From Loktanella sp. PT4BL (lineage in GTDB: Bacteria; Pseudomonadota; Alphaproteobacteria; Rhodobacterales; Rhodobacteraceae): a stretch of DNA of 64,000 nt. This document shows, piece by piece, positions 1 through 7,844 of this stretch. Positions within the stretch are counted from its first letter, which is position 1; each line of letters begins with the position of its first letter. The stretch is from the NCBI RefSeq assembly GCF_003201935.1, contig NZ_QJJL01000003.1, forward strand, positions 682,001 through 746,000. Direction: 5' to 3'. Below the pieces are notes generated by a model that made no database searches, was not told the DNA's origin, and saw only the letters and a list, made by a program, of their open reading frames with translations. The position numbers were made by a program, and so were the translations under genes.

Positions 1-207
1 GGCTATTTCCGCCGGGTTTTCGGGGTAATCAGTCCCCGACAATCGCGCCGTCACCACCTGTGCCACGAAGGGTTTCTTGTCAGGCAGTGTGGCACTTGGG
101 TCTGTTGGCTCGACTGCCTGCACCTTGGTGGTGACAGCGCGGGGAATGATGGGGCCAGCGGCGGCCGCAGCGGCCGCAGGCGCCGGAAAAGAAAGCGGTA
201 TTTCCAT
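1..207 (-). CDS. N-terminal part of a hypothetical Ala/Pro-rich protein (cut by the window edge)
   Basis: The frame is open from an ATG at 207 to the left edge of the window, 69 codons, and is preceded by a GGAG ribosome site about nine bases upstream. The N-terminus has a run of alanines and prolines (residues 8-18) encoded by a GC-rich repeat with two GCGGCCGC octamers. A charged, proline-containing stretch follows. There is no clear signal peptide or membrane segment, and I do not recognise the family. It is oriented like the ABC operon to its right, but about 110 bp with a hairpin separate them, so it may be transcribed separately. Confidence 0.55.
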   Translation of the reverse strand, partial: MEIPLSFPAPAAAAAAAGPIIPRAVTTKVQAVEPTDPSATLPDKKPFVAQVVTARLSGTDYPENPAEIA

Positions 208-276
208 AATCAGGGCTCCGAAAAGCGTGAAGTTGACACGCCAAAAATCGCTTTTTCGGATTACCGAAACCTTAAC

Positions 277-298
277 CGCAGAGATGAATATCTCTGCG
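277..298 (-). terminator. Possible terminator hairpin after the liv-type operon
   Basis: Nine-base perfect arms (CGCAGAGAT / ATCTCTGCG) enclose a four-base loop about 20 bases past the stop of the last ABC gene. No strong T-run follows on the minus strand, so this may instead be an RNA 3' end stabiliser. Confidence 0.35.
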
Positions 299-317
299 AT
301 TTAAGATTAACGCGGGA

Positions 318-1067
318 TCAAATTGCGAGGTATTGCTCGCGCAGCGCGGTGTTTTCCAAAACCTCTTTGGCAGAGCCGTCAAAGACGACCTTGCCAATGT
401 CGAGGATCACCGCGCGATCCGCCAGTTTCAGCGCGGCAACTGCGTTCTGTTCCACGATCACGGTTGTGATACCCTGATCACGGATCACGCCCAGCGTCTT
501 GGCAATTTCCTGCACGATGACCGGGGCGAGACCCTCATAGGGTTCGTCCAGCAGCAGCACCTTGATGTCACGGGCAAGCGCACGGGCAATCGCCAACATC
601 TGCTGCTCACCACCCGACAGGGTGACACCCTCTTGCTTGCGACGCTCACCCAGACGCGGGAACAGCTCGTAAATACGTTCCAGAGACCAGCCTTTGGGCG
701 GGGCGATCTGGGCAAGTTGCAGGTTTTCCTCTACGGTCAGGCCGGGAATGATGCGCCGGTCCTCTGGGACAAGAGAAATACCGTGCTGCGCGGCTTCATG
801 GGATTTCATCTCGTGCAGGGGTTTGTGATCCAGCCAGATTTCGCCGTGGGTGACGGCAGGATCGTCCAGCCGCGCGATGGTGCGCAGCGTTGATGTCTTG
901 CCAGCGCCGTTACGCCCTAGAAGTGCGAGGATCTCGCCCTCGTGGATATTGAAGCTGACGTTCTGGACGATGTAGCTTTCGCCATAATAGGCCTCGACCT
1001 CCCACAGGCTCAGGAAAGCAGGGTGGGTGGCGGCGTTATTGGCGTTCTTGTTGAAAGGTGCGTTCAT
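318..1067 (-). CDS. livF: ABC transporter ATP-binding protein, LivF type
   Basis: This is the second ATPase of a branched-chain-amino-acid-type (HAAT) importer, hydrolysing ATP at the inner face of the membrane. Visible motifs are Walker A GRNGAGKT, signature LSGGEQQ, Walker B LLLDEP and the switch histidine region IVEQN, typical of LivF. I prefer the ATG at 1067, preceded by CGGAG, over an in-frame ATG at 1103 that would add 12 residues and lacks a good ribosome site. It is the last gene of a five-gene minus-strand operon with livG, livM, livH and a binding protein. The substrate cannot be read from the ATPase; the neighbouring fatty acyl regulator hints at a short-chain carboxylate or amide rather than an amino acid. 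Confidence 0.9.
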   Translation of the reverse strand: MNAPFNKNANNAATHPAFLSLWEVEAYYGESYIVQNVSFNIHEGEILALLGRNGAGKTSTLRTIARLDDPAVTHGEIWLDHKPLHEMKSHEAAQHGISLVPEDRRIIPGLTVEENLQLAQIAPPKGWSLERIYELFPRLGERRKQEGVTLSGGEQQMLAIARALARDIKVLLLDEPYEGLAPVIVQEIAKTLGVIRDQGITTVIVEQNAVAALKLADRAVILDIGKVVFDGSAKEVLENTALREQYLAI

Positions 1068-1121
1068 GTTTGTAACTCCGGTGTTGGGCTCGCCGGATCC
1101 CATCGCTGGGACCCGCTGGTA

Positions 1122-1880
1122 TTAGACTTGCGCCTCGCCCAGATATGCTTCGCGCACCTTGGGGTGCCCTTTGATGTTGTCAGGGATGTCTTCCACAAGC
1201 GGGGTGCCCTGCGCGAGCACGGTGATCCGCTCGGCCAGTGAGAACACCACATTCATGTCATGCTCGATGATGGCCATGGTGATCCCGCGCTTTTCGCGGA
1301 TTTCCTTGAGCAGCGCGATCGTGTTCTGCGTGTCTGCCCGCGCCATGCCCGCAGTGGGTTCGTCCAAGAGCAAGAGTTTCGGGTCCTGCACCAGACACAT
1401 TGCCATTTCCAGGCGCCGCTTGTCGCCGCGTGACAGGCTCGATGCGAGCATATCGCGTTTCTCAAGCATATTGACGTCGTCGAGGATCGCCTCTGCCTGC
1501 TGCTGGATACCCTTTTCCGCGAAGATGCTTTCGATCGCATGCATCCGGAACGCGCCATCGCGTTTGGCAAAGCAGGGGATCATCACGTTTTCAAACACAC
1601 TCAGATCGCTGAAGATCTCCGGTGTCTGGAACACGCGGCTGATGCCCATCTGGTTAATCTCGTGCGGGGCGCGCCCCAGCACGGATTGACCGTCAAACAT
1701 CACCGATCCGCTATCGGGGATCAGCTTGCCCACCAGCACGTTCAGCAGGGTCGATTTGCCTGCGCCGTTGGGGCCGATGATTGCGTGGGTGGTGTTTTCC
1801 TTGATGCTCAGGTTCACGTCACCGAGCGCCTGCAAACCACCAAACCGCTTGTTGATGCCTTTTACTTCTAACAAACCCAT
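1122..1880 (-). CDS. livG: ABC transporter ATP-binding protein, LivG type
   Basis: First ATPase of the HAAT importer, 252 aa, full length. Walker A is GPNGAGKS, the signature region is SRGDKRRLEMAM (a degenerate signature usual in LivG proteins of this subgroup), Walker B is LLLLDEP, followed by the LivG-type H-loop IIEHDM. The C-terminal extension (VLAQGTPLVEDIPDNIKGHPKVREAYLG) is typical of LivG. The start at 1880 has a GGAGACAG ribosome site. It lies 11 bp after livM and 54 bp before livF, so co-transcription is likely. Confidence 0.92.
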   Translation of the reverse strand: MGLLEVKGINKRFGGLQALGDVNLSIKENTTHAIIGPNGAGKSTLLNVLVGKLIPDSGSVMFDGQSVLGRAPHEINQMGISRVFQTPEIFSDLSVFENVMIPCFAKRDGAFRMHAIESIFAEKGIQQQAEAILDDVNMLEKRDMLASSLSRGDKRRLEMAMCLVQDPKLLLLDEPTAGMARADTQNTIALLKEIREKRGITMAIIEHDMNVVFSLAERITVLAQGTPLVEDIPDNIKGHPKVREAYLGEAQV

Positions 1881-1891
1881 CGTCTGTCTCC

Positions 1892-3091
1892 TTATTCGGC
1901 CGGTTCAGTGGCGTTTGGCTTGGTCTCTTCGGCTTTCTTGCGGCTGAAGAGGGCCCCGATTTTCTGGCCACCTTGCACAAGGCCACCGGGCAGGAAGATC
2001 ACGACCAGCATGAACATGATACCAAGGGTCAGGTGCCAGCCTTTGCCGATGAACGGATAGATCATCGCAACAACCACATCCTCAAGACCATCCGGCAGGA
2101 AAGCAAACCACCCGTGCAGGATCGTTTCGTTGATCTTGGAGAAGATGTTTTCAAAGTACTTGATCATACCTGCGCCAAGCACCGGACCGATCAATGTGCC
2201 TGCACCGCCAAGGATCGTCATCAGAACGACCTCGCCCGATGCTGTCCACTGCATCCGCTCGGCCCCTGCCAGAGGGTCCATTGATGCCATCAAGCCACCG
2301 GCCAGACCCGCATACATGCCGGAGATCACAAAGGCCGCAAGCGTGTAGGGACGTGCGTTCAGACCTGTATAGCTCATCCGGGTCTGGTTGGATTTGATCG
2401 CACGCAGCATCATGCCAAAGGGTGACCGGAAAATCCGGATCGAGATATAGAAGGCGATGATCATGAAGAATGCAGCCAGATAGTAGCCCGCATTAAACGT
2501 GAACAGCCATGCACCCACGTTCCATTCAAAGCTCGAGCGCATCTCAAGCCCGAAGAGAGCAGGGACAGGAATGTTGCCTGTCGCTGTTTGCGCGGCACCA
2601 AAGATCCGTGGATCGCTCAAGGCCAGCTGTAGCCCTGTCTCGCCGCCTGTGATCGGTGTCAGCACCGAATAGGCCAGTGCAAAGGACATTTGCGCAAAGG
2701 CCAGCGTCAGGATCGAGAAATAGATGCCTGAACGCCGCAACGAGACATAACCGATCAGCAGCGAGAAGAGGCCCGCAATGACAACACTGATCGCAATCGC
2801 GGGAAGCACGTTCATGCTGAGCAGTTTGAACATCCAGACCGCTCCGTATGATCCCGCGCCCAAGAAGGCGGCGTGGCCAAAGGACAGATAGCCGGTCAGA
2901 CCAAACAGGATGTTGAAACCGATGGCGAAGATACCAAAGATCACGAAACGCTGCATCAGGTCAGGGTAGCCTGCGTTGAATTGTGCCAAATCCGAGCCCT
3001 CGGGGAATGGATTGAGCAGGAATGGGGCGAACAACGTCAGACCGATGACGATCAGGAGCAGCTGGAAGTCTTTCTTTTCGAGACCAAGCAT
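1892..3091 (-). CDS. livM: ABC transporter permease, LivM type
   Basis: Inner-membrane permease of 399 aa with about ten hydrophobic segments. The conserved LivM loop near residues 85-95 ([18 protein letters not shown]) and the EAA-like motif (GILRAIKSN family, here [12 protein letters not shown]) are present. The C-terminus is a hydrophilic, lysine- and glutamate-rich tail. An excellent GGAGG site precedes the ATG, only three bases after the livH stop, so translation is probably coupled. It pairs with livH to form the translocation channel. Confidence 0.92.
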   Translation of the reverse strand: MLGLEKKDFQLLLIVIGLTLFAPFLLNPFPEGSDLAQFNAGYPDLMQRFVIFGIFAIGFNILFGLTGYLSFGHAAFLGAGSYGAVWMFKLLSMNVLPAIAISVVIAGLFSLLIGYVSLRRSGIYFSILTLAFAQMSFALAYSVLTPITGGETGLQLALSDPRIFGAAQTATGNIPVPALFGLEMRSSFEWNVGAWLFTFNAGYYLAAFFMIIAFYISIRIFRSPFGMMLRAIKSNQTRMSYTGLNARPYTLAAFVISGMYAGLAGGLMASMDPLAGAERMQWTASGEVVLMTILGGAGTLIGPVLGAGMIKYFENIFSKINETILHGWFAFLPDGLEDVVVAMIYPFIGKGWHLTLGIMFMLVVIFLPGGLVQGGQKIGALFSRKKAEETKPNATEPAE

Positions 3092-3094
3092 TGC

Positions 3095-4126
3095 TTATTC
3101 CTCCATCACGCCTTTGCGACCCATCAGGCCACGCGGACGTGTCAACAAAATGATAATTGCGACCAGGTAGATGATGATCTGGTTGATGCCTGGCAGCAGG
3201 TCGATGACCGCTGACATAGAGGCAAAGCTTTCCAGAATACCCAGCATGAACCCGGCTGCGACCGCACCGGGCAAAGAGCCCATGCCGCCCACAACGACCA
3301 CCACAAAGCTCAGCACAAGAAAGTCCATGCCCATGTGGTAGTTGGGTGAATTGATTGGCGCGTACATCACACCCGCGAGACCCGCGACTGCCGCCGCGAT
3401 GCCGAACATGATCGTAAAGCGCTTGTCGATGTCGATCCCGAGGATACCCACGGTTTCGCGGTCGGCCATGCCAGCCCGTACGACCATGCCGAATGTGGTG
3501 AACTGCAAGAAGGCAAAGACCGCACCGATCACGACAACCGAGAAGAAGAAATAGACTAGACGCCAGTAGGGATAGATGATCGCGTTCGGATCAAATCCAA
3601 GCACCACGCCGAAATCGAAACTGCCGACAAATGCTTCAGGTGCCGGGGTCGGGATCGGGTTTGCGCCGTAGAAATATTTGACGATCTCCTGGATCACGAT
3701 GGCAAGGCCAAAGGTCACAAGGATCTGGTCCGCATGCGGACGCTTATAGAAGTACTTGATCAGACCCCGCTCCATAGCGAAACCGATGCCGACCATGATC
3801 GGGATGGCCACGAGGATCGAGATCGGCACGGCCCAGTCAATGATCGTGTCACCGGCGGCTTGGCCGAAAAAGTCGTAAAGATAGGGCACATCTACTTGCA
3901 ACGGGTTGCCCAGAAAGTCTGTCCGCGTCTCGTCAACCACCTTATGGCTCAGCGTCAGCAGATTGCTCATCGTGACAGCGACAAACGCGCCGAGCATAAA
4001 CAGCGCGCCATGGGCAAAGTTGACGACACCAAGCGTGCCGAAGATAAGCGTCAGGCCGAGCGCGATCAGCGCATAAGCCGAGCCTTTGTCCAACCCGTTG
4101 AGAATTTGAAGAATGAACTGGTCCAT
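3095..4126 (-). CDS. livH: ABC transporter permease, LivH type
   Basis: Second permease of the importer, 343 aa, with about eight membrane segments. The N-terminal motif LIALGLTLIFGTLGVVNFAHGALFMLGA is diagnostic of LivH, and an EAA loop (MVVRAGMADRETVGILGI) is present. A long soluble insert (residues about 60-95, rich in D, P and Q) sits between the first two membrane blocks and is larger than in classical LivH. That fits the subgroup found beside short-chain acyl regulators. The gene follows the binding-protein gene after a 130-bp spacer containing a very stable hairpin. Confidence 0.92.
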   Translation of the reverse strand: MDQFILQILNGLDKGSAYALIALGLTLIFGTLGVVNFAHGALFMLGAFVAVTMSNLLTLSHKVVDETRTDFLGNPLQVDVPYLYDFFGQAAGDTIIDWAVPISILVAIPIMVGIGFAMERGLIKYFYKRPHADQILVTFGLAIVIQEIVKYFYGANPIPTPAPEAFVGSFDFGVVLGFDPNAIIYPYWRLVYFFFSVVVIGAVFAFLQFTTFGMVVRAGMADRETVGILGIDIDKRFTIMFGIAAAVAGLAGVMYAPINSPNYHMGMDFLVLSFVVVVVGGMGSLPGAVAAGFMLGILESFASMSAVIDLLPGINQIIIYLVAIIILLTRPRGLMGRKGVMEE

Positions 4127-4218
4127 CTTGTGACCTCTGATCAGTTATTGGGGGTGAGCTGCGGGTGCTCTTTGCCAGTCCACTGCCAACATGCGGCGTG
4201 AATTGACCCGGATGGGTT

Positions 4219-4242
4219 CAGGTCACCCCGAAGGGTGACCTG
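4219..4242 (-). promoter_or_regulatory. Intercistronic stem-loop with a UUCG tetraloop
   Basis: Perfect 10-base arms (CAGGTCACCC / GGGTGACCTG) close a TTCG loop on the transcribed minus strand, the most stable class of RNA tetraloop. It lies 14 bases after the binding-protein stop and before livH, with no following T-run. Such loops in binding-protein-first ABC operons usually protect the upstream message so that the binding protein outnumbers the permease. Confidence 0.75.
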
Positions 4243-4256
4243 ATGATGTGTTTGAC

Positions 4257-5600
4257 TTATGCGCCTGGGTTACATGTACCCAATGCGCCACCAGCGAACT
4301 GCGGGTGATCTGCAGGGTATGTGACCTGAGCGACTGGTGTAATTTCAACGATCTCGAGAAGGTCGAATTCGTTTTCTGGGTTTTCTTTACCCTTCACAAC
4401 CAGCACGTCCTTGAAGCACTGGTGGTCTTCGCCACGGTAGAGTGTCGGGCCGTTGCCCAAGCCGTCGAACTCGAAGTCCTCGAGGGCTTCAACAACCGCA
4501 CATGGGTTGAACGAACCGGCGCGTGTTACGGCGTCTGCGTAGAGCAGGGTTTGCACGTAGCATGTGTGCGCAGCCTGGGATGGCGGGAAGCCGTACTTTG
4601 TGCCGAACGAACGCACGAAGGCTTGTGAACCTGCATCCTGCAGCGACCAGTGCCAGTTTGTCGAACCGAAGATACCTGCAACCGCAGAACCCGCACCACG
4701 TGCCATCAGACGCGAGTAGAGCGGAACAACGATTTCAAAGTTCTTGCCGTTTGCTTGTGCTTCACGCAGACCGAACTGAACAGCGTTCGTCAGTGAGTTC
4801 ACCATGTTCCCGCCGTAGTGGTTCAGAACCAGAACGTCGGCACCGGAGTTCAGAACAGGTGCGATGTAGGACGAGAAGTCGGTCTGTGTCAGCGGTGTCA
4901 GGACCGTGTTTACAGTTTCCCAACCCATCGCTTCTGTCGATGTGCGCACGGCTTCTTCTGTGGTATAACCCCAGTTGTAGTCAGCTGTCAGGTGATAGGC
5001 TTTCCGGTCGCTGCCGTAGGCTGCCTGCAACACAGGCGCGAGTGCCGCACCGGACATGTAGGAGTTGAAGAAGTGGCGGAAGCCGTTGGCCCGCTTGTCT
5101 TTACCTGTTGTGTCGTTGGAGTGCGTCAGACCAGCCATGAAGATGATGCCGGCCTCTTGGCAGAGCGCCTGCACAGCCACGGCCACACCAGAGGACGAAC
5201 CACCGGTAATCATAATCGCGCCGTCTTTTTCAATCATCGAACGGGCAGATGCGCGGGCGGCGTCAGACTTGGTCTGCGTGTCACCTGTCACATAGCCGAC
5301 GCGACGGCCCAGAATACCAGCACCTTCGAGCGCTTGGGACGAGAACGTGCCCAACATGCCACCGTCGCCTTCACCGTTCAGGTGCTCGACCGCAAGCTCA
5401 TAGGCGCGCAGTTCGTCTGCACCCTCGTCTGCATATGGGCCAGTCTGTGGCACGTTGAAGCCAAGAATGACCTCGCTGGCGCCGGGCGCATTGGTGAAAC
5501 CGGACTCTTGCGCACGCAGATACTGCGGCAAAGCAAGACCAGCACTGGCAACCATACCAGTTTTCAGCACGCCACGACGCGAGAAACTATTGTTGGACAT
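4257..5600 (-). CDS. Tat-exported substrate-binding protein of the liv-type importer
   Basis: Periplasmic binding protein (type I fold, Peripla_BP_6 family), 447 aa, first gene of the operon. It begins with a twin-arginine signal (SRRGVLKTG at residues 7-15, hydrophobic run, cleavage near LRAQE), which implies folding before export. The mature protein opens with the usual VILGFNVPQTGPYADEGADEL ligand-binding start and contains a disulfide-capable C-terminal part (AHTCYVQ, FNPCAVV, HQCFKD, LGTCNP). The ATG at 5600 has a strong GGGAGG site. The family is related to urea/amide and short-chain binders (UrtA, FmdD); the real ligand is unknown. The divergent ScfR regulator gene suggests control by acyl-CoA status. 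Confidence 0.85.
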   Translation of the reverse strand: MSNNSFSRRGVLKTGMVASAGLALPQYLRAQESGFTNAPGASEVILGFNVPQTGPYADEGADELRAYELAVEHLNGEGDGGMLGTFSSQALEGAGILGRRVGYVTGDTQTKSDAARASARSMIEKDGAIMITGGSSSGVAVAVQALCQEAGIIFMAGLTHSNDTTGKDKRANGFRHFFNSYMSGAALAPVLQAAYGSDRKAYHLTADYNWGYTTEEAVRTSTEAMGWETVNTVLTPLTQTDFSSYIAPVLNSGADVLVLNHYGGNMVNSLTNAVQFGLREAQANGKNFEIVVPLYSRLMARGAGSAVAGIFGSTNWHWSLQDAGSQAFVRSFGTKYGFPPSQAAHTCYVQTLLYADAVTRAGSFNPCAVVEALEDFEFDGLGNGPTLYRGEDHQCFKDVLVVKGKENPENEFDLLEIVEITPVAQVTYPADHPQFAGGALGTCNPGA

Positions 5601-5729
5601 TATTATCCTCCCTTAAAGGTTGAAGCTGGTCGATCCTCTTCTTCCAGCCGTCGAGCACTTTACAGTACTAATGCAGTGTCAGAGACGATGCCCCTTTTCG
5701 ACAATAAGGCATTCTTGGGGCTGGACTTA

Positions 5730-5769
5730 TTTGTAAATTCGTGAACAAATATTCCTATCTTTTTGTAAA
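5730..5769. promoter_or_regulatory. Candidate ScfR operator between the importer operon and its regulator
   Basis: The spacer between the divergent binding-protein and regulator genes holds TTTGTAAA-TTCG-TGAACAAA (5730-5749) and another TTTGTAAA at 5762-5769, 32 bp from the first. As I recall it, the site described for the ScfR protein PccR is a pair of TTTGCAAA octamers separated by four bases, which this resembles in sequence and spacing. Binding by the product of the gene at 5822 is inferred. Confidence 0.5.
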
Positions 5770-5821
5770 CGATTTTTCTTGCGCGCGCAGAAACCAACTG
5801 AAACCTATGGGAGAATTCTGA

Positions 5822-7123
5822 GTGTCCAGTGGCAGCCTCGTCGGGTCCCGTATACGAGAAAAGCGGCTGGATCGCGGCCTGCGACAGGCTGCTGTGGCCG
5901 AAACAGTCGGTATTTCCCCATCTTATTTGAACCTGATCGAACACAATCGGCGCAGAATCGGTGGAAAACTCCTCGCTGACCTTGCGCGCGTGCTCGAGGT
6001 GGACACAGCGCTTCTGGCCGACGGTGCCGAGCGGGGTATGCTGGATGAGATGCGCAGCGCTGCCGCCAGCTTGGGTGATCAAGTGGAGGTTGAACGCACC
6101 GAGGAGCTTGCTGCGCGATACCCCGGATGGGGTGCACTCATCGCTATGCAGGCGCGCAGGATTGCCGCACTTGAGGAAAAGAGCCGGATACTCACGGATC
6201 GTATCGCCTATGATCCGCAACTTGCAGGCTCACTGCATGAAGTGATCTCGGCCGTGTCCGCGATCCGTTCAACAGCGTCCATTCTTGTCGGCCCCGAGGA
6301 TATCGACCAGGACTGGCAACGCAGGTTTCACGAGAATATCCATAGTGACAGCTTGCGGCTGGCCAACAGCAGTGAAGCCCTGATTACCTACCTCGAGGCA
6401 CCCGAGGCGGTGCTGGAACATTCCGGTTCGCCCTTTGAGGTGGTCGAGGGGTATCTTGCGAAGTCGGGTTTTCATGTGGCGTCCATCGAGGATGGCGCTG
6501 ATCCGGCAGTCGTCGCCAAAGAAGCAGGTTTGCAGGGGCCTGCGGAGAAGGTCCTGTTCCGCGTGTTGCAGGTCTATGCCGGTGATGTGGCGGCGTTGCC
6601 ACTGGCGGCCTTTGAAAAGACGGCACGCACCCTGAACTATGATCCCGCCGCGATTGCCCAGAGCCTTGACGCGCGCTTGCCACAGGTGATGCGGCGTCTG
6701 GCCCAGCTTCCACCCAGTCACGGGCATCCGCCGATGGGGCTGGTGGTGTGCGATGCATCAGGGGCGCTGATTTTCATTAAATCCGTACCCGGTTTCACGA
6801 TGCCACGTGCTGGCGGGGCCTGTCCGCTCTGGCCGCTTTACAGTGCCTTGAGCCGTCCGCACCAACCGATCCGGATGGATGTGCAGATGCCTGCTCCGAA
6901 CGCCACGCGGTTTTTGTGTTTTGCCTTGGCGGAACCAGTGGGGCCGGTTCTGTTCGATGCCCCATCTGCGCTGCAAAGCATGATGCTTGTTTTGCCGGAC
7001 CCGCCTGAGTCGGCGACAGCGCCGCATGGCGTCGGTTTGTCGTGCCGGATTTGTCCGCGGACAGCATGTAACAGCCGCCGTGAACCTGCGATTGGGGGCG
7101 TCGGTGATAAAACAGAACTTTGA
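5822..7123 (+). CDS. Short-chain fatty acyl-CoA regulator (ScfR family), XRE-type
   Basis: DNA-binding regulator of 433 aa with a GTG start (GGGAG site nearby). Residues 7-60 form an XRE helix-turn-helix (RIREKRLDRGLRQAAVAETVGISPSYLNLIE). The C-terminal half is the acyl-sensing region of the family, ending in a cysteine motif (LSCRICPRTACNSRREP) typical of ScfR/RamB/PrpC-type regulators. Between them, residues about 138-192 look like a histidine-kinase dimerisation helix pair, with H139 in the place of the H-box. The family senses acetyl- or propionyl-CoA-type metabolites; the ligand here is not known. It lies divergent from the ABC operon and upstream of a receiver and a symporter-kinase, so it probably controls both. 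Confidence 0.85.
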   Translation: MSSGSLVGSRIREKRLDRGLRQAAVAETVGISPSYLNLIEHNRRRIGGKLLADLARVLEVDTALLADGAERGMLDEMRSAAASLGDQVEVERTEELAARYPGWGALIAMQARRIAALEEKSRILTDRIAYDPQLAGSLHEVISAVSAIRSTASILVGPEDIDQDWQRRFHENIHSDSLRLANSSEALITYLEAPEAVLEHSGSPFEVVEGYLAKSGFHVASIEDGADPAVVAKEAGLQGPAEKVLFRVLQVYAGDVAALPLAAFEKTARTLNYDPAAIAQSLDARLPQVMRRLAQLPPSHGHPPMGLVVCDASGALIFIKSVPGFTMPRAGGACPLWPLYSALSRPHQPIRMDVQMPAPNATRFLCFALAEPVGPVLFDAPSALQSMMLVLPDPPESATAPHGVGLSCRICPRTACNSRREPAIGGVGDKTEL

Positions 7124-7203
7124 CAGTTGCCGTGTTTGCCGTGATAGTTTCAACCTAGGGGGACTCTTTGCAAAAAGAGGATATCGCAAAGGGAGGCGAT
7201 GGG

Positions 7204-7572
7204 ATGGGCAAACGTGTCCTGCTGATCGAGGATGAGCCGAATATTATAGAAGCGATCAGCTTTATATTGTCGCGTGACGGCTGGACAGTGCATACGCATG
7301 AAGACGGCACGTCGGCGATGAGCAAGGTGCTGGCCATGCCACCCGATATGATCATTCTTGATGTCATGTTGCCCGGGCGCAGCGGTTTTGACATTTTGCG
7401 CGACCTGCGCGGTCACGAGGTGACGAAATCAACGCCGGTGATGATGCTGACCGCGCGCGGTCAGGATAAGGATCGCGAACTGGCCATGCGCCTTGGCGCG
7501 TCGCTGTTCATGACGAAGCCGTTTTCAAATGAAGAGGTGCGCAACCACGTGCGCAACCTGATGGAGGCATGA
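7204..7572 (+). CDS. Single-domain response regulator
   Basis: Receiver domain of 122 aa without an output domain. The acidic pocket (LIEDEP), phospho-acceptor (ILDVMLP), conserved threonine (MLTAR) and lysine (MTKPF) are all present. I chose the ATG at 7204, which has GGGAGG eight bases before it, over an upstream in-frame TTG at 7168. Its stop overlaps the next start by four bases, and a sensor kinase follows, so the pair probably forms a two-component relay. With no DNA-binding domain it must act through protein contact; the HisKA-like part of the upstream ScfR protein is a conceivable partner. Confidence 0.9.
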   Translation: MGKRVLLIEDEPNIIEAISFILSRDGWTVHTHEDGTSAMSKVLAMPPDMIILDVMLPGRSGFDILRDLRGHEVTKSTPVMMLTARGQDKDRELAMRLGASLFMTKPFSNEEVRNHVRNLMEA

Positions 7573-7844
7573 GCCAACGCCCCCAAACGCCAGTTTTCTT
7601 GCAGAAAGCCAGCTACCGCCAGCGGCGCGTACGTGACGCGGCCAAGCTTGTTCCGGTGCTGGGAGCTGTCTTGCTGATAATGCCGCTTGCCTGGCAGGAC
7701 GATGCCCAAGGTGCCACAACAAACGCCTCTGCCTTGGTTTATATTTTCGGAGTGTGGATCGGATTGATTGTGTTGACGGCTGTGCTGTCCGCACTGATCC
7801 GGGCTCATCCGCAGCAGGCCGATCAGGATAGATCACAGGAATGA
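7569..7844 (+). CDS. Small two-helix membrane protein linked to the symporter-kinase
   Basis: 91 aa with a basic N-terminus and two membrane helices (about residues 27-44 and 54-77) and a short polar tail. It overlaps the receiver gene by ATGA and overlaps the symporter-kinase gene by four bases. That makes translational coupling of all three very likely. Position and topology resemble small subunits found beside acetate-type SSS symporters, but the sequence is not one I can assign. It is probably an accessory of the symporter domain of the next protein. Confidence 0.7.
   Translation: MSQRPQTPVFLQKASYRQRRVRDAAKLVPVLGAVLLIMPLAWQDDAQGATTNASALVYIFGVWIGLIVLTAVLSALIRAHPQQADQDRSQE

Noticed and set aside
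77..304. A 75-codon plus-strand frame at the left edge
   Set aside because: It covers the opposite strand of a better-supported partial gene with a ribosome site, and part of the spacer hairpin.
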